Shown here: one piece after another, positions 22,018 through 31,550 of the stretch
Position numbering within the stretch: the first letter of the stretch is position 1
Layout: each line of letters opens with the position of its first letter
Assembly: GCA_017443345.1 (NCBI GenBank)
Contig: JAFSNR010000013.1
Span: 1 to 43,360, forward strand
Direction of reading: 5' to 3'
From: Prevotella sp.
GTDB taxonomy: Bacteria > Bacteroidota > Bacteroidia > Bacteroidales > Bacteroidaceae
Length of the DNA: 43,360 nt
Program-made: the position numbers and the translations under genes
The notes under the pieces: generated by a model
Database searches by the model: none
Told to the model about the DNA's origin: nothing
What the model saw: the letters and a program-made list of their open reading frames with translations, nothing else

Positions 22018-24153
22018 TTATTCTTGTGAGAAACCATAGCCATTGGTGAATCCACCTGTTGACATGACGTTCGGAGTGAACGGCCAGAGGTAGATAGGAG
22101 CTTTAGTGTAGTCGTAGTCGTAGAAGAAATACTTGTAGTACTCATCCTCGTACTTCACGATGTCGGAACCCCATGCCTGTGCACTGTATCCGTCGGCTGT
22201 GAGGGCAGTCACCTCTGCCTCTGAGAGATGTTTGAACAGACCCTGGATAGCCACGTTCGTTGCAGGTGTGTCGGTCTTATAGTCCAGGCCATAGGATGAC
22301 CAGTTGTCGTTGGTTCCGCGCCATCCGGGATAGAGCACGGGATCGTCCTCCTTGCCTTCAGGACACTGGGCTGTCAGACGGAAGCCGTACTGAGTCTTGC
22401 CGTCCACCATCTTCGTGTAGACATTATTGGAGATGACGTTGCCGTTGTCGAACTCATAGTAACCGTTAGCCTTCAGACCCTCGATCATCTTGGCGGTCAG
22501 TTCCTTGATGGCCTTGATTTTCTTGGGGAAGAAACCTGAGCGGATGAGTGTCCAGCGACGGTCTCCCTCGCCTGCGAACTCGAAGCCGCGCTCGTCGATG
22601 ACGGCCTCCAACAGACTCTCCTTGCTGGCTATGAAGGCCTCTGTGTTAGCTTTGCCTGCTGGGAAGCTGCGCTCGCGGATCAGGGTCAGGTACTGCTTGG
22701 CAGATGCATCATCACCCGTGGCGGCACAAGCCTCTGCATAGCCTAAGTAGATTTCGGCGATACGCATGTACGGACCGTTGATACCTGACTTACGCTGAGC
22801 TGCTGTCCATACTTTTGACATGCGCGACTCGTCCCACTTGTTGAGGGCGATACCGCCACCGTTGGCCTGTGAACCTGGGGTGAATGGGATGAGCTTCTCG
22901 ATACCGGAGGCACCATCGTTACCTGTTACACAGATGCTGACATCACGGCGCTTGTCATTGGGATCGAATACACCATAGTAGAAGGCAGGTACGATACGTC
23001 CCTGACCATAGGCCTTGCAAGGATAGTTGTTCTTGCTACCGCCCTTGGTAGGACGACCGAACGAATAGCTACGGGCATCGTTGCCGCCACCCTGCTGCAT
23101 CGGGTACTCATAGATACTCTCGTCGGCATAGTTGGCGTCACCATCCATCATCTGCTGGAAGAAGTACTGATAGGGGTTGTTGTACTCACGGCCCGATTTC
23201 TCAGTAGCGCGAGGATCTGAGGTATAGAACTTGGTATTACCAGGATTGTCGATGACAGCCTTGAAGTAGGTCTTGGCCTGGTTATAGTAGGTAGCCCAGT
23301 CACTGCGACGGCCATAGCTTGCACCATTGTTCTCGCTGCCCATCGTCTCGTAGGTCAAGCCATTGCCATTGCCGTCCACGCGCTTGATGTCTCCACGACG
23401 TGTCTGGTAGCCGCCTGCATCCAGAGACATACGTCCGATAAGACCCTCCACGTAAGTACGGGTGAAAAGGTTCTTACCTGATATGCCTGGGATGGAACCT
23501 GCACGATACATCAGAGGAGCCACTCTGACGAGCTCAGCCAGACAGACATCATAGATAGAGTCGCGGCCTACGAGACCGTCAAAGTCGGTATCCTTACCCG
23601 ATACATAGGGTACGTCGCCGAAGTACTTGATAAGCTCACGGTAAGCTGTAGCACGCATGGCGATGGCCTCTCCGTAGAGCTGGGTGAAACTCGTGGGTGT
23701 ACTGCCACTCATGGCTGTTTGGAAGTCCGAAGTACTCTCCATGGCGTTGATCACGCTGTTAGCCTGACTGACTACAGAGTAGAGCGAGGCATACACATCG
23801 TCCTCCTTCTGATAAGAGAGCAGGCCGTATTGCCCTGCGTATGTACCGTTCTGATACAGACACTCAGGATAGTGACGTCCCGGTTGGTTAGAGAAAGCCT
23901 CGGGATGGCGCTCCATATCCGAACCAACCACATCAGCGGCATAGTACAGTCCGTCGCCGAACACTTTGTTCTGGGCACAGTCGCGCCAAGTCTCGTAGAC
24001 ACCAGTCATAGCTGCCCGTGATGTCTCGGATGTAGAGAATACGAATTCAGCATCAACGATCGAAGGTGAGCTGGTATCCAGATAGTCGCTACATGAAGTG
24101 CCTATGGCCAAGAAGGCTGCGGCACATATTGTTGAATATAATATCTTTTTCAT
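22018..24153 (-). CDS. SusD/RagB-family surface glycan-binding lipoprotein
   Basis: A 711-residue lipoprotein. The signal MKKILYSTICAAAFLAIGTSC ends in a lipobox whose Cys21 is the anchor. SusD features are visible: an N-terminal tetratricopeptide-like helical part (YSVVSQANSVINAM, AIAMRATAYRELIKYFGDVP), and a C-terminal YLGYAEACAATGD / ERGFEFAGEGDRRWTLIR block. The length is above the usual 500-600, with an inserted middle region rich in glycine and asparagine. It works with the SusC porin, the gene 50 bases upstream, to capture oligosaccharides at the cell surface. Enzymes for pectin side chains downstream suggest the ligand, which the sequence itself does not prove. Confidence 0.93.
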   Translation of the reverse strand: MKKILYSTICAAAFLAIGTSCSDYLDTSSPSIVDAEFVFSTSETSRAAMTGVYETWRDCAQNKVFGDGLYYAADVVGSDMERHPEAFSNQPGRHYPECLYQNGTYAGQYGLLSYQKEDDVYASLYSVVSQANSVINAMESTSDFQTAMSGSTPTSFTQLYGEAIAMRATAYRELIKYFGDVPYVSGKDTDFDGLVGRDSIYDVCLAELVRVAPLMYRAGSIPGISGKNLFTRTYVEGLIGRMSLDAGGYQTRRGDIKRVDGNGNGLTYETMGSENNGASYGRRSDWATYYNQAKTYFKAVIDNPGNTKFYTSDPRATEKSGREYNNPYQYFFQQMMDGDANYADESIYEYPMQQGGGNDARSYSFGRPTKGGSKNNYPCKAYGQGRIVPAFYYGVFDPNDKRRDVSICVTGNDGASGIEKLIPFTPGSQANGGGIALNKWDESRMSKVWTAAQRKSGINGPYMRIAEIYLGYAEACAATGDDASAKQYLTLIRERSFPAGKANTEAFIASKESLLEAVIDERGFEFAGEGDRRWTLIRSGFFPKKIKAIKELTAKMIEGLKANGYYEFDNGNVISNNVYTKMVDGKTQYGFRLTAQCPEGKEDDPVLYPGWRGTNDNWSSYGLDYKTDTPATNVAIQGLFKHLSEAEVTALTADGYSAQAWGSDIVKYEDEYYKYFFYDYDYTKAPIYLWPFTPNVMSTGGFTNGYGFSQE

Positions 24154-24203
24154 ATTACTTTACTTATTTACTTTTTTTACCCTTTTACCTTTATTTACCC
24201 TTC

Positions 24204-27200
24204 TTAGAATGCAACATTAAGACCGAATGTGTATGTACGTGCCTTTGGGTACGACTGATAGTCATAGGCTGGGGTGGGGAATCCATCGGTGAAGTCACGG
24301 GTGTTGACATCGGGATCCAGTCCGCTGTAGCCTGTGATGCAGAAGAGGTTGCCGCCAGTGAAATAAACACGGAGGTTGCTGATGCCCACCTTCTTCGTCC
24401 AGTTCTTCGGCAGGGTGTAGCCGATGGTCAGCGTGTTCAGGCGCAGGTAAGAAGCGTCTTCGATGAACTGTGATGAGGCGATACCATATTCAGAGTAGAC
24501 AAGCGGGTATTTGGCGTTGCTATTGAGAGCTGCCAGTGCCGAGGGATCGGTAACGGCAAAGAGATCGCCGCTGCCGTCGACGTCGTACATCTTCCATGTA
24601 TCCTCGACGAACTTCAGACGGTTATTACCAAGACCGGTATCCTTGTCACCCATCATCGAGTGCATGGCGTTGGCATTGTAAACATCACCACCGATTTGAT
24701 AGGTGAAGCCTGCTGCAAAGTCTAGGTTCTTGTAGTTTCCGTTGATGTTGAAACCACCAGTATGCTGAGGCATGGTCTTGCCGATGACAGTAGCATCGTC
24801 AGACGTTACTACACCGTCGCCGTTGATGTCCTCGAACTTGGCCATACCTGGGAATGCGGTCTGTCCCTCTGGCGTCTTATAGTTCTTGCCACCGGCATAA
24901 CCTGTGGCTGTATAGTCGGGGACACCGGGCTTCAGTGTCCATACACCGTCAACCACGTTGAAGTCGTCGACGGTATAGATGCCGGCGCTCTGGAAGCCCT
25001 GGATGACGCCTACGGGATTGTCGACACGGATGATGTAGTCGTAGTAAGGCTGACGCATCGAAGAACCCCAGTTGGTGTGTGTATCGGCAAGCACGTTGTC
25101 ATAGAGCTCGTCGATGTTGTTCTTATTATAATTATAGGTGGCGTTGAAGCTCAGGTTGAAGTTCTTGCTACGTACGATCTCGTAGAACAAGGCCAACTCG
25201 ACACCTTTATTGGAAGTCTGACCGACGTTCTGATACTGATAGCTGTAACCCTTTGTGGCATCGATGGGCACGCGCATCAGGATGTCCTTGGTCGTGTTCC
25301 AGTAGAGATCGATGCTACCACGAAGCTTGCCGTTCCAGAAGCCGAAGTCGAGACCGAGGTTACGAGAGATGGTGCGCTCCCATTTCAAGTCAGGGTTACC
25401 TTTCATTTCACCGGGAACATAGACCGTCGTGGGCACACCGTCGACAGTGATCGACTTGGTTTTCCAGGTCTCCTGCCAAAGCGAAGCGTCGATATTATCC
25501 GAACCTGATGTACCGTAAGAGAGACGGAGTTTCAGGTTATCGAGCCAGTTACGGGCACCGGCCATGAACGGTTCGTCAGAGATACGCCATCCGAAAGCAC
25601 CTGCGGGGAAGTAGCCCCAGTGGTTGTTGGGCGAGAACTTCGAACTGCCATCGGCACGGAACGTAGCCGTGAAGAGGTAGCGTCCCAGAAGGTCGTAGTT
25701 GGCACGACCGAACCAGGAGAGCGTGTGCGAGGGTGTTCCTATCTCATTGCCGAACTCATCCTTGCCGAGTGTGTTGTCGGTCATGCTGAGCATACCGAAG
25801 GCATCCTCCTTGTTGAACTCAGCTGGATAGCCCGAACCGTAGATATGGCTGGTGTTCGACTTGGAAGCCAGCACCTCATTACCTGCGAGGAACGAGAGGT
25901 TATGGTTCTCGCCAAGCCCCTGTACGACATAGTTCAGTGTGGTGGCCCAGCGCACGCCGTAGCCGTCGCCCTGGATGAGCTGGGCGGTGTTGTAGCCGTT
26001 CTCCAGACCGGCATCCCAGTTCTCCGACTTCCGCCAGTTGCGGCTCAGTGAGAGCTCAGACTTGGCGATGAGACCCTTGATGGGCTCCCAGGTCAGGCCA
26101 CCCATGGCGCGCAGACGTTGACGGTCGGTGACGTTGTCGTAATTATTGATGACATCAACAGGATTATAGACCTTGTTCACGTTGGCTTCACCCATACCGA
26201 GCAGTGACGGATCGTCTGTGCCGAGTGGGTTGTCAATCGGACGGAACTTGTAAGCAGAGGTCGAAACATCAAATTTAGCACCCTTGATTCTCATTTCGCT
26301 GTAACGGATATCGATGTCAAAGCTCAGGGTCTTTGCCAGTTTCTGGTTCACTTTGACGTTGGCATTCCATCGTCTCATGCCCGTATTGATGCGAATACCC
26401 TCATCGTTCATGTAGTTCACTGAAGCATAATACTTGGTCTTCTCCGTACCTCCAGTCAGCGAGATGTCGTGGTTCCAAGTACCTGCTGTCTGCATCACAT
26501 CGTCGATGTAGTTGTGGGTCGACATGTTCTTGTACTCGTTCAGGTGGTTGCCATTGGCACTGCCCAGACCAAAGTATTTGGCTACTCCCTCAGCATAGGT
26601 GTCACCGTAAGCCTTGGCATAGCTCCAGGTCTGTAGTACATGGTCGTACGGATCCATCGTCTCCAGCGTCTTGGGGTTCTTCTTGATCTGGTAGTACATG
26701 TTGTACTTGATCTTAGCAACACCCTCGCCCTTCGATCCCTTGGTTGTCACGAGGATTACGCCGTTGGCACCACGGGCACCGTAGATGGCCGTCGAAGCAG
26801 CATCCTTCAGCACGTCGATGCTCTCGATGTTGTCGGCAGGAATATCACTGATGTCGCTAACTGTCACACCGTCGACGATGAAGAGCGGGTCGTTGCTCTG
26901 GGTGACTGAGCCGCCTCCACGAACGCGGATAGACATGGTTGCACCAGGTCGTCCGTCCTGAGAGGTGACGCTCACGCCTGGGAGCTGACCTTGCAGCGCC
27001 TGAGCCACGTTGGCCACAGGGTTGGCTGCCAGTTTCTCACCCGTTACAGAAGCGACGGCACCTGTCAGGTCCTTACGCTTCATCGTACCGTAACCGATCA
27101 CAACGACGTCTTCAAGTGTCGTATTGTCCTCTTCGAGCGTGATACTCATGTTGGCACTTCCCTTCAGGCTCTGAGGCTTAAAGCCTACGTACGACACCTT

Positions 27201-27404
27201 GATTGTTGTGCCCACAGGCGCATCCACACTAAAGTTACCATCGAAGTCGGTAACAGTTCCCTGTCCGCTACCATAGGTAACGCTCACGCCAATCAGAGGT
27301 TCTCCGGTCTTGTCCTTCACCGTACCCTTGATTGCATTCTGGGCAAAGCCCGTTAGCCATAGCATACATAGTGCAATGACTAAGAATAATTTCCTTTTTT
27401 GCAT
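24204..27404 (-). CDS. SusC/RagA-family TonB-linked outer membrane protein
   Basis: A 1066-residue TonB-dependent transporter. Signal peptide up to QNAIKG near residue 23. A carboxypeptidase-regulatory-like domain follows (GTVKDKTGEPLIGVSV). Then comes the plug with the SusC signature VVVIGYGTMKRKDLTGAVAS, QALQGQLPGVSVTS and GATMSIRVRG. The 22-strand barrel ends in an aromatic terminus (YTFGLNVAF). It imports oligosaccharides across the outer membrane with the SusD lid. It is the first gene of the minus-strand locus. No hybrid two-component or ECF/anti-sigma regulator lies next to it, so control must come from elsewhere or from outside the window. Confidence 0.95.
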   Translation of the reverse strand: MQKRKLFLVIALCMLWLTGFAQNAIKGTVKDKTGEPLIGVSVTYGSGQGTVTDFDGNFSVDAPVGTTIKVSYVGFKPQSLKGSANMSITLEEDNTTLEDVVVIGYGTMKRKDLTGAVASVTGEKLAANPVANVAQALQGQLPGVSVTSQDGRPGATMSIRVRGGGSVTQSNDPLFIVDGVTVSDISDIPADNIESIDVLKDAASTAIYGARGANGVILVTTKGSKGEGVAKIKYNMYYQIKKNPKTLETMDPYDHVLQTWSYAKAYGDTYAEGVAKYFGLGSANGNHLNEYKNMSTHNYIDDVMQTAGTWNHDISLTGGTEKTKYYASVNYMNDEGIRINTGMRRWNANVKVNQKLAKTLSFDIDIRYSEMRIKGAKFDVSTSAYKFRPIDNPLGTDDPSLLGMGEANVNKVYNPVDVINNYDNVTDRQRLRAMGGLTWEPIKGLIAKSELSLSRNWRKSENWDAGLENGYNTAQLIQGDGYGVRWATTLNYVVQGLGENHNLSFLAGNEVLASKSNTSHIYGSGYPAEFNKEDAFGMLSMTDNTLGKDEFGNEIGTPSHTLSWFGRANYDLLGRYLFTATFRADGSSKFSPNNHWGYFPAGAFGWRISDEPFMAGARNWLDNLKLRLSYGTSGSDNIDASLWQETWKTKSITVDGVPTTVYVPGEMKGNPDLKWERTISRNLGLDFGFWNGKLRGSIDLYWNTTKDILMRVPIDATKGYSYQYQNVGQTSNKGVELALFYEIVRSKNFNLSFNATYNYNKNNIDELYDNVLADTHTNWGSSMRQPYYDYIIRVDNPVGVIQGFQSAGIYTVDDFNVVDGVWTLKPGVPDYTATGYAGGKNYKTPEGQTAFPGMAKFEDINGDGVVTSDDATVIGKTMPQHTGGFNINGNYKNLDFAAGFTYQIGGDVYNANAMHSMMGDKDTGLGNNRLKFVEDTWKMYDVDGSGDLFAVTDPSALAALNSNAKYPLVYSEYGIASSQFIEDASYLRLNTLTIGYTLPKNWTKKVGISNLRVYFTGGNLFCITGYSGLDPDVNTRDFTDGFPTPAYDYQSYPKARTYTFGLNVAF

Positions 27405-27461
27405 GTTAATTAAATAGGTTTATTATATACTTAGAAATTAGTTCGTTATTGTTAGCCGTTG

Positions 27462-27469
27462 CAAAAATA
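27462..27469 (-). promoter_or_regulatory. -7 element of the SusC/SusD locus
   Basis: TATTTTTG on the minus strand gives a leader of about 55 bases before susC. No TTTG is at the -33 distance, which would fit an activator-dependent promoter. Confidence 0.45.
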
Positions 27470-27534
27470 TGAATTTATTTTTGTTAAATATACCTTTTTT
27501 ATAGATTAATCAACGAAAACGTTTACGCAAAAAA

Positions 27535-27557
27535 CTCCCGCTCGATCTGAGCGAGAG
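27535..27557. terminator. Terminator between the DUF4421 gene and the SusC locus
   Basis: Stem CTC-CGCTC with GAGCG-GAG, one mismatch and a GATCT loop. T-rich tracts flank it on both strands (TTTTTTG on the minus side). It should end the DUF4421 transcript before the susC promoter. Confidence 0.7.
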
Positions 27558-27633
27558 ATTCTTTTTAAGTCCTAGGCCACATATCCCATACATGGTTCTT
27601 TGGGGGGACATTTGTAAAGAGGGATGTGTGAGT

Positions 27634-28821
27634 CTAAAAACGCATTCCGAAGTTAATTTGCGCATCAGCTTCCCTGTTGTTAATCTGTGTGTCAGCGTTG
27701 TTCCTGTATAGATACTGGCGATAATTCATTAGGAAATTGAGCAGGAATCGGTCGAAACTGTAGCTGACCGCAAACCTCCCGAAGTAGTTGAATACAAAGC
27801 GGCTCCGCCCATTATCCACCGCGTCATAATAGTGAGCATCGTATTTGCTCCACTGTGACTGCGAAGATGCGACAGCGTTTGGGGGTGGGGTATTGTTGTC
27901 CTCGTACTTGTGTACCATCTGATTCCAAATGGAAATCATGGGGATCACCGACAGGTGTATACATACTTTTCCCCCGTTGATGGACCAGTTGTATCCATAT
28001 CCGGGCCCGAAAGAGAGCTTCCAGTTGCGGAACGTGTCGTACTCATGGTTAAAAAGGTTTTTGGCTCCGAACCGACTCTGGTAGTAGTTTCCCATCACGA
28101 ACAGACTGCCCGCACTGCGTTTCTGCACCATATCCCCGTAGGCACCTGCCGCAAGACTGAACCTCTTGTTGTTGAACACATAATAGCCTTCCACATAGAA
28201 AATCTTAAGGTCGATCTTACCTGCAGGGATCGTGTTTCCTGACGTTACAGCCGGATCATAGGTCTGGTTCTCCACATTGCGATTCCATTGATTCATGGCC
28301 TGATTGAATGAATCGTCCAGAACGCCCTCCATATTCTTGAGCGACTTGTATCGGATACGTGCGCCCCACACAGAGCCATTCTTCGCCAGTCCGAAAGACA
28401 TGCTGTAGCGGTTACGGATGGGAATAGGCAGTTCCAAGGATATACCACGCCAGTCGATGCCCAGCTCTACCTCTGACTGGTAAGTGTGAATATCGGCTGC
28501 CACGTATTTCTTCTCTGACATGTTGGGTGGCATATACTGCCTGTCCAAAGGTATATCGGCATTATCAACAGACACAGGGAAAGTCATGTCGTGTTGCTGA
28601 AAATAACCATAATATCCCAGATACACCATACGGCTCATCTTTGGCTTGCGAATATAGTTGGTATCAACACCCTCTTCCTGCCAACGATCAAGCATATTGT
28701 CTACGGATTTCAGCAGCTTGCCTAACCCATGATCCCAAAAAGTCTTTTTCTCCTCCTGCGCAGAAGCGTTTGAGGAGCTGAATAAGACAAATGCCAAAAA
28801 AGCGATAAACCTGATCTTCAT
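27634..28821 (-). CDS. DUF4421 outer-membrane beta-barrel-like protein
   Basis: A 395-residue exported protein. I chose the ATG at 28821 because the longer frame starts with TTG immediately beside the promoter. The signal peptide is MKIRFIAFLAFVLFSSSNAS. The body has alternating aromatic and polar residues typical of a barrel (YYVFNNKRFSLAAGAYGDM, WKLSFGPGYGYNWSING) and ends in INFGMRF, with a terminal Phe as in outer-membrane proteins. The pattern fits DUF4421, a Bacteroidetes family without known activity. It is transcribed alone from a consensus promoter. Confidence 0.8.
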   Translation of the reverse strand: MKIRFIAFLAFVLFSSSNASAQEEKKTFWDHGLGKLLKSVDNMLDRWQEEGVDTNYIRKPKMSRMVYLGYYGYFQQHDMTFPVSVDNADIPLDRQYMPPNMSEKKYVAADIHTYQSEVELGIDWRGISLELPIPIRNRYSMSFGLAKNGSVWGARIRYKSLKNMEGVLDDSFNQAMNQWNRNVENQTYDPAVTSGNTIPAGKIDLKIFYVEGYYVFNNKRFSLAAGAYGDMVQKRSAGSLFVMGNYYQSRFGAKNLFNHEYDTFRNWKLSFGPGYGYNWSINGGKVCIHLSVIPMISIWNQMVHKYEDNNTPPPNAVASSQSQWSKYDAHYYDAVDNGRSRFVFNYFGRFAVSYSFDRFLLNFLMNYRQYLYRNNADTQINNREADAQINFGMRF

Positions 28822-28840
28822 ATCTTTCTTCTTCAAGGCG

Positions 28841-28872
28841 CAAAGATAGTTGTTTTTTTCGAAACCACCAAA
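28841..28872 (-). promoter_or_regulatory. Promoter of the DUF4421 gene
   Basis: On the minus strand TTTG (28869-28872), 20 bases, TATCTTTG (28841-28848). Exact consensus. The leader is about 15 bases. Confidence 0.75.
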
Positions 28873-28894
28873 CTAAAGGGCGAAAAAACTGTCG

Positions 28895-30742
28895 TCATAG
28901 GTCATTTCTTTGTCCAGAGCAAGATAAAATGATGGTGTTGGCAATCTTGTCGACATTCATGCTGCGGGCTGAGGCGTCGAAGATGTCCTTATAGATACCT
29001 CCCTGCTGATAGACCTCTGAAGGTGAACCCTGTTGTACCACGTGTCCCTGCTGGAGCACGTAGATCTGCTCGGCATCGATAATCTGTCCGATGTTGTGCG
29101 AGATGATAATCACCGTTCGTCCTTGTTTGATGGCATCGATCGAGGCCTTGATCTGTTCTGTGGCGATGGCGTCGAGACTGGCAGTGGGCTCGTCGAGGAA
29201 GATGATGGGTGGATTCTTGATAAACATACGGGCGATGGCGATGCGCTGCTGCTGGCCTCCGCTGAGTTGCTGGGCTGCGGTGTCGAAGCCCTGAGGCAGC
29301 TGCATAATCTGGTCGTAGATAAAGGCCTGCTTGGCAGCCTTTACCACGTCCTCATGAGTAGCCTGCGGATAGCCGTATTTGATATTCTCCTCGATGGTGC
29401 CGTCGAAGATATGGTTCTTCTGCAGCACTAAACCCACGTTCTCGCGCAGCCATTGCGTATCCCAGTCAGCGAGGTCCACACCGTCGAGCTTGATCTGTCC
29501 ACGCTGAGGCTGATAGAACTTGTCGAGCAGATTCACAATCGTACTCTTGCCTGCTCCGCTGAGGCCAACGAGCGCTGTGATCTTACCGCTCTCGATACGC
29601 ATCGACACATCAAACAGCGCCTGTGTACCATTAGAATAGGTGAAGTCGACGCCTGCCATCTCGAATTCGCCCTTCACTTCTTCAGGATGATACTTGCCTG
29701 ACAGCTCTACCTCTTCATCAGCATGGATGATACCAAAGAAGCCCTCAGCATAGATCAGGGCATCGTTCATGTCGTCGTAGATACGGTGCAGCTGACGGAT
29801 GGGCGCACTCACGTTGGCAAAGAGCATCACGTGATACATGATCTTTCCGATGCTCATGCCTGGATAGTCTATCAGCACCAGATAGGCCGTCAGGATAATG
29901 ATCAGCACAGTGCCGATCTGTTCGAGAAAACTCTTCAGACCATTGTAGAAGAAACTCTGTTTACGCGTGTTCAGCTGAAGGTTTGTCATGGTGTCTTGCA
30001 GGCCTGCCTGACGATCTGCCTCTATCTGCTCCCGATTGAAAGACTTGATGACGGTGATGCTCTCGATGATGTTCAGAATGCCCTGACTCACGGCCTGATG
30101 GCCACCAAAGATTCCCCTTCGTCCACCCTTCATCCGCTTGGCTTGTAGGTTAGTGACGTAAAAATAGATAGGTACGATACACAGGGCCACCAGTCCCACA
30201 TAGACGTTCGCCCAGAACATCAGAATCAGCGCCAGGATAGCACTTGTGAAGAGTGGCAGAATCTCGATGAAGAAATTGTTGACGGTGTTCGACAGGCTCA
30301 TGATGCCTCTGTCAATACGTGACTGCAGCTTACCCGTCTCATTCCCTTCAGCCGTAAAGAAGGCCATGCGGAAGGAGAGCATTCTCTCTACTACTCTCAG
30401 TGACAGATCGCGACTCACGAGGATGCGCATCCGCTCTCCATAGTAACGTTGGAAGAAGGTCACCACCGCCCCGATAACCTCCTTGCCAAGTAGGATGACG
30501 GTAATCGTGGTCAGGATCTTGACAGCACTCGCCCACGAGAAGTCGGGTACCTGTATCAGCGCATTGATGGCATCGACAGCACGATCGAGCACAACGGCAT
30601 TTACCTGTGCCATCAGCGAACTGATGACAGTCAGTGTCAGCGTGATACCCACCAGCCACCTGTAAGGCAGCACAAAGGGCAGTATGTTCTTCAGCAGGTC
30701 CATGATGTTCATCTTGCCTGCACTGTTCGGACTATCGTTCAT
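28895..30742 (-). CDS. ABC exporter, fused permease and ATPase
   Basis: A 615-residue half-transporter. I chose the ATG at 30742, preceded by AGGAG, because the longer frame to 30790 runs through the TAACTTTG promoter box. Residues about 10-330 form a six-helix exporter domain (WLVGITLTLTVISSLM, IGTVLIIILTAYLVLI). The ATPase part has Walker A GLSGAGKST, Q-loop VGLVLQKNHIF, signature LSGGQQQR, Walker B PIIFLDEP and the switch His in ISHN. It probably works as a homodimer exporting a lipid, peptide or drug. The substrate cannot be told from the sequence. It is divergent from the PAP2-EptA operon, which concerns lipid A, so a lipid substrate is possible. Confidence 0.9.
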   Translation of the reverse strand: MNDSPNSAGKMNIMDLLKNILPFVLPYRWLVGITLTLTVISSLMAQVNAVVLDRAVDAINALIQVPDFSWASAVKILTTITVILLGKEVIGAVVTFFQRYYGERMRILVSRDLSLRVVERMLSFRMAFFTAEGNETGKLQSRIDRGIMSLSNTVNNFFIEILPLFTSAILALILMFWANVYVGLVALCIVPIYFYVTNLQAKRMKGGRRGIFGGHQAVSQGILNIIESITVIKSFNREQIEADRQAGLQDTMTNLQLNTRKQSFFYNGLKSFLEQIGTVLIIILTAYLVLIDYPGMSIGKIMYHVMLFANVSAPIRQLHRIYDDMNDALIYAEGFFGIIHADEEVELSGKYHPEEVKGEFEMAGVDFTYSNGTQALFDVSMRIESGKITALVGLSGAGKSTIVNLLDKFYQPQRGQIKLDGVDLADWDTQWLRENVGLVLQKNHIFDGTIEENIKYGYPQATHEDVVKAAKQAFIYDQIMQLPQGFDTAAQQLSGGQQQRIAIARMFIKNPPIIFLDEPTASLDAIATEQIKASIDAIKQGRTVIIISHNIGQIIDAEQIYVLQQGHVVQQGSPSEVYQQGGIYKDIFDASARSMNVDKIANTIILSCSGQRNDL

Positions 30743-30766
30743 ATCTCCTATGTCATTTGTTCTGCG

Positions 30767-30774
30767 CAAAGTTA
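30767..30774 (-). promoter_or_regulatory. -7 element of the ABC exporter gene
   Basis: TAACTTTG on the minus strand, 24 bases upstream of the ATG at 30742. It decides the start, since the longer frame would include it. Confidence 0.55.
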
Positions 30775-30848
30775 CAAATTTTTCCGACATCAGGACATAA
30801 AGACATAAAAAAATATGTTTCTTTTGTTCTTTTGTCCCAAAAAAAGAT

Positions 30849-30856
30849 TACCTTTG
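30849..30856 (+). promoter_or_regulatory. -7 element of the PAP2-EptA operon
   Basis: TACCTTTG ends four bases before the GTG at 30861. TTTG occurs at 30823-30826, 22 bases upstream. The transcript would be nearly leaderless if GTG is the start. Confidence 0.55.
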
Positions 30857-30860
30857 CAGC

Positions 30861-31550
30861 GTGAAACAGATTTTTAAGTCACTTTCGTTATATGGCATCG
30901 CCTATTTGGTGTTGCTGATGTATGTATTAGGATTGCTATTTGCCTATCCGAAAGTGGAGCTTCATCTGTGGCTGAATTCATGGCACACAGACCTTCTGGA
31001 CACCTTCTTCAAGTATTACTCCATGATGGCTGAATGGCCATTCTATGTCTTGGGACTGCTTCCCCTGCTGTGGAGGAAAAAGGGGATCACCCTCTTCTAT
31101 GCCGTATGCGAATTGTGTGGAGGTGTGGTCGTACAGATATTGAAACACCTTTTCAGTGCCCCGCGTCCTATCATGGTGTTCGAGAACTACCCCGATCTGG
31201 TTTTACCCCTGGTAGAGGGCGTCAATCTGCATCATAGCAATTCTTTCCCATCCGGACACACGTCGACATTCTTCATGTTCTTTACCTGTTGTGCCATTAT
31301 ATTGGCATATTATCATCGTCAAAGAGCCAGACAGACTGGACGACGCTCTTGGATCGCGCTGGGTCTCGCGACGTTGTTGCTGCTGGCACTTGCTGCGCTG
31401 GGGGGCTATTCGCGCATCTACCTGTCGCAGCATTTCCTGTCGGATGTCTGCGTGGGCAGCATCATCGGCTTCGTGACGCCGTTCCTCGTTTTCGGTATTT
31501 TCGGAGACAGACTGTTGAAACTCAATAATGAACGGGGGGTGACGACATGA
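30861..31550 (+). CDS. PAP2-family membrane phosphatase, lipid A phosphatase-like
   Basis: A 229-residue membrane protein with about six helices. PAP2 motifs: KHLFSAPRPI, NSFPSGHTSTFF and SRIYLSQHFLSDV, which holds the catalytic His. The start is uncertain. GTG at 30861 lies only four bases after the promoter box, and an internal ATG at 30921 would remove 20 hydrophobic residues. The stop overlaps the start of the EptA-like gene (ATGA), so they form an operon. In Bacteroides a PAP2 enzyme (LpxF) removes the 4' phosphate of lipid A. The pairing here points to the same kind of lipid A change. Undecaprenyl-diphosphate phosphatase activity is the alternative. Confidence 0.82.
   Translation: MKQIFKSLSLYGIAYLVLLMYVLGLLFAYPKVELHLWLNSWHTDLLDTFFKYYSMMAEWPFYVLGLLPLLWRKKGITLFYAVCELCGGVVVQILKHLFSAPRPIMVFENYPDLVLPLVEGVNLHHSNSFPSGHTSTFFMFFTCCAIILAYYHRQRARQTGRRSWIALGLATLLLLALAALGGYSRIYLSQHFLSDVCVGSIIGFVTPFLVFGIFGDRLLKLNNERGVTT

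Noticed and set aside
24762-25508. Long plus-strand frames inside susC and susD, for example 248 codons at 24762.
   Set aside because: They are antisense to clear genes, lack promoters and have Val/His-rich composition typical of shadows.
28822-28836. Longer N-termini for the DUF4421, ABC exporter, sensor and coiled-coil proteins.
   Set aside because: In the ABC exporter, sensor and coiled-coil cases the extension contains or overlaps the -7 promoter box. For DUF4421 it begins with TTG a few bases from the box, and a better signal peptide starts at the chosen ATG.
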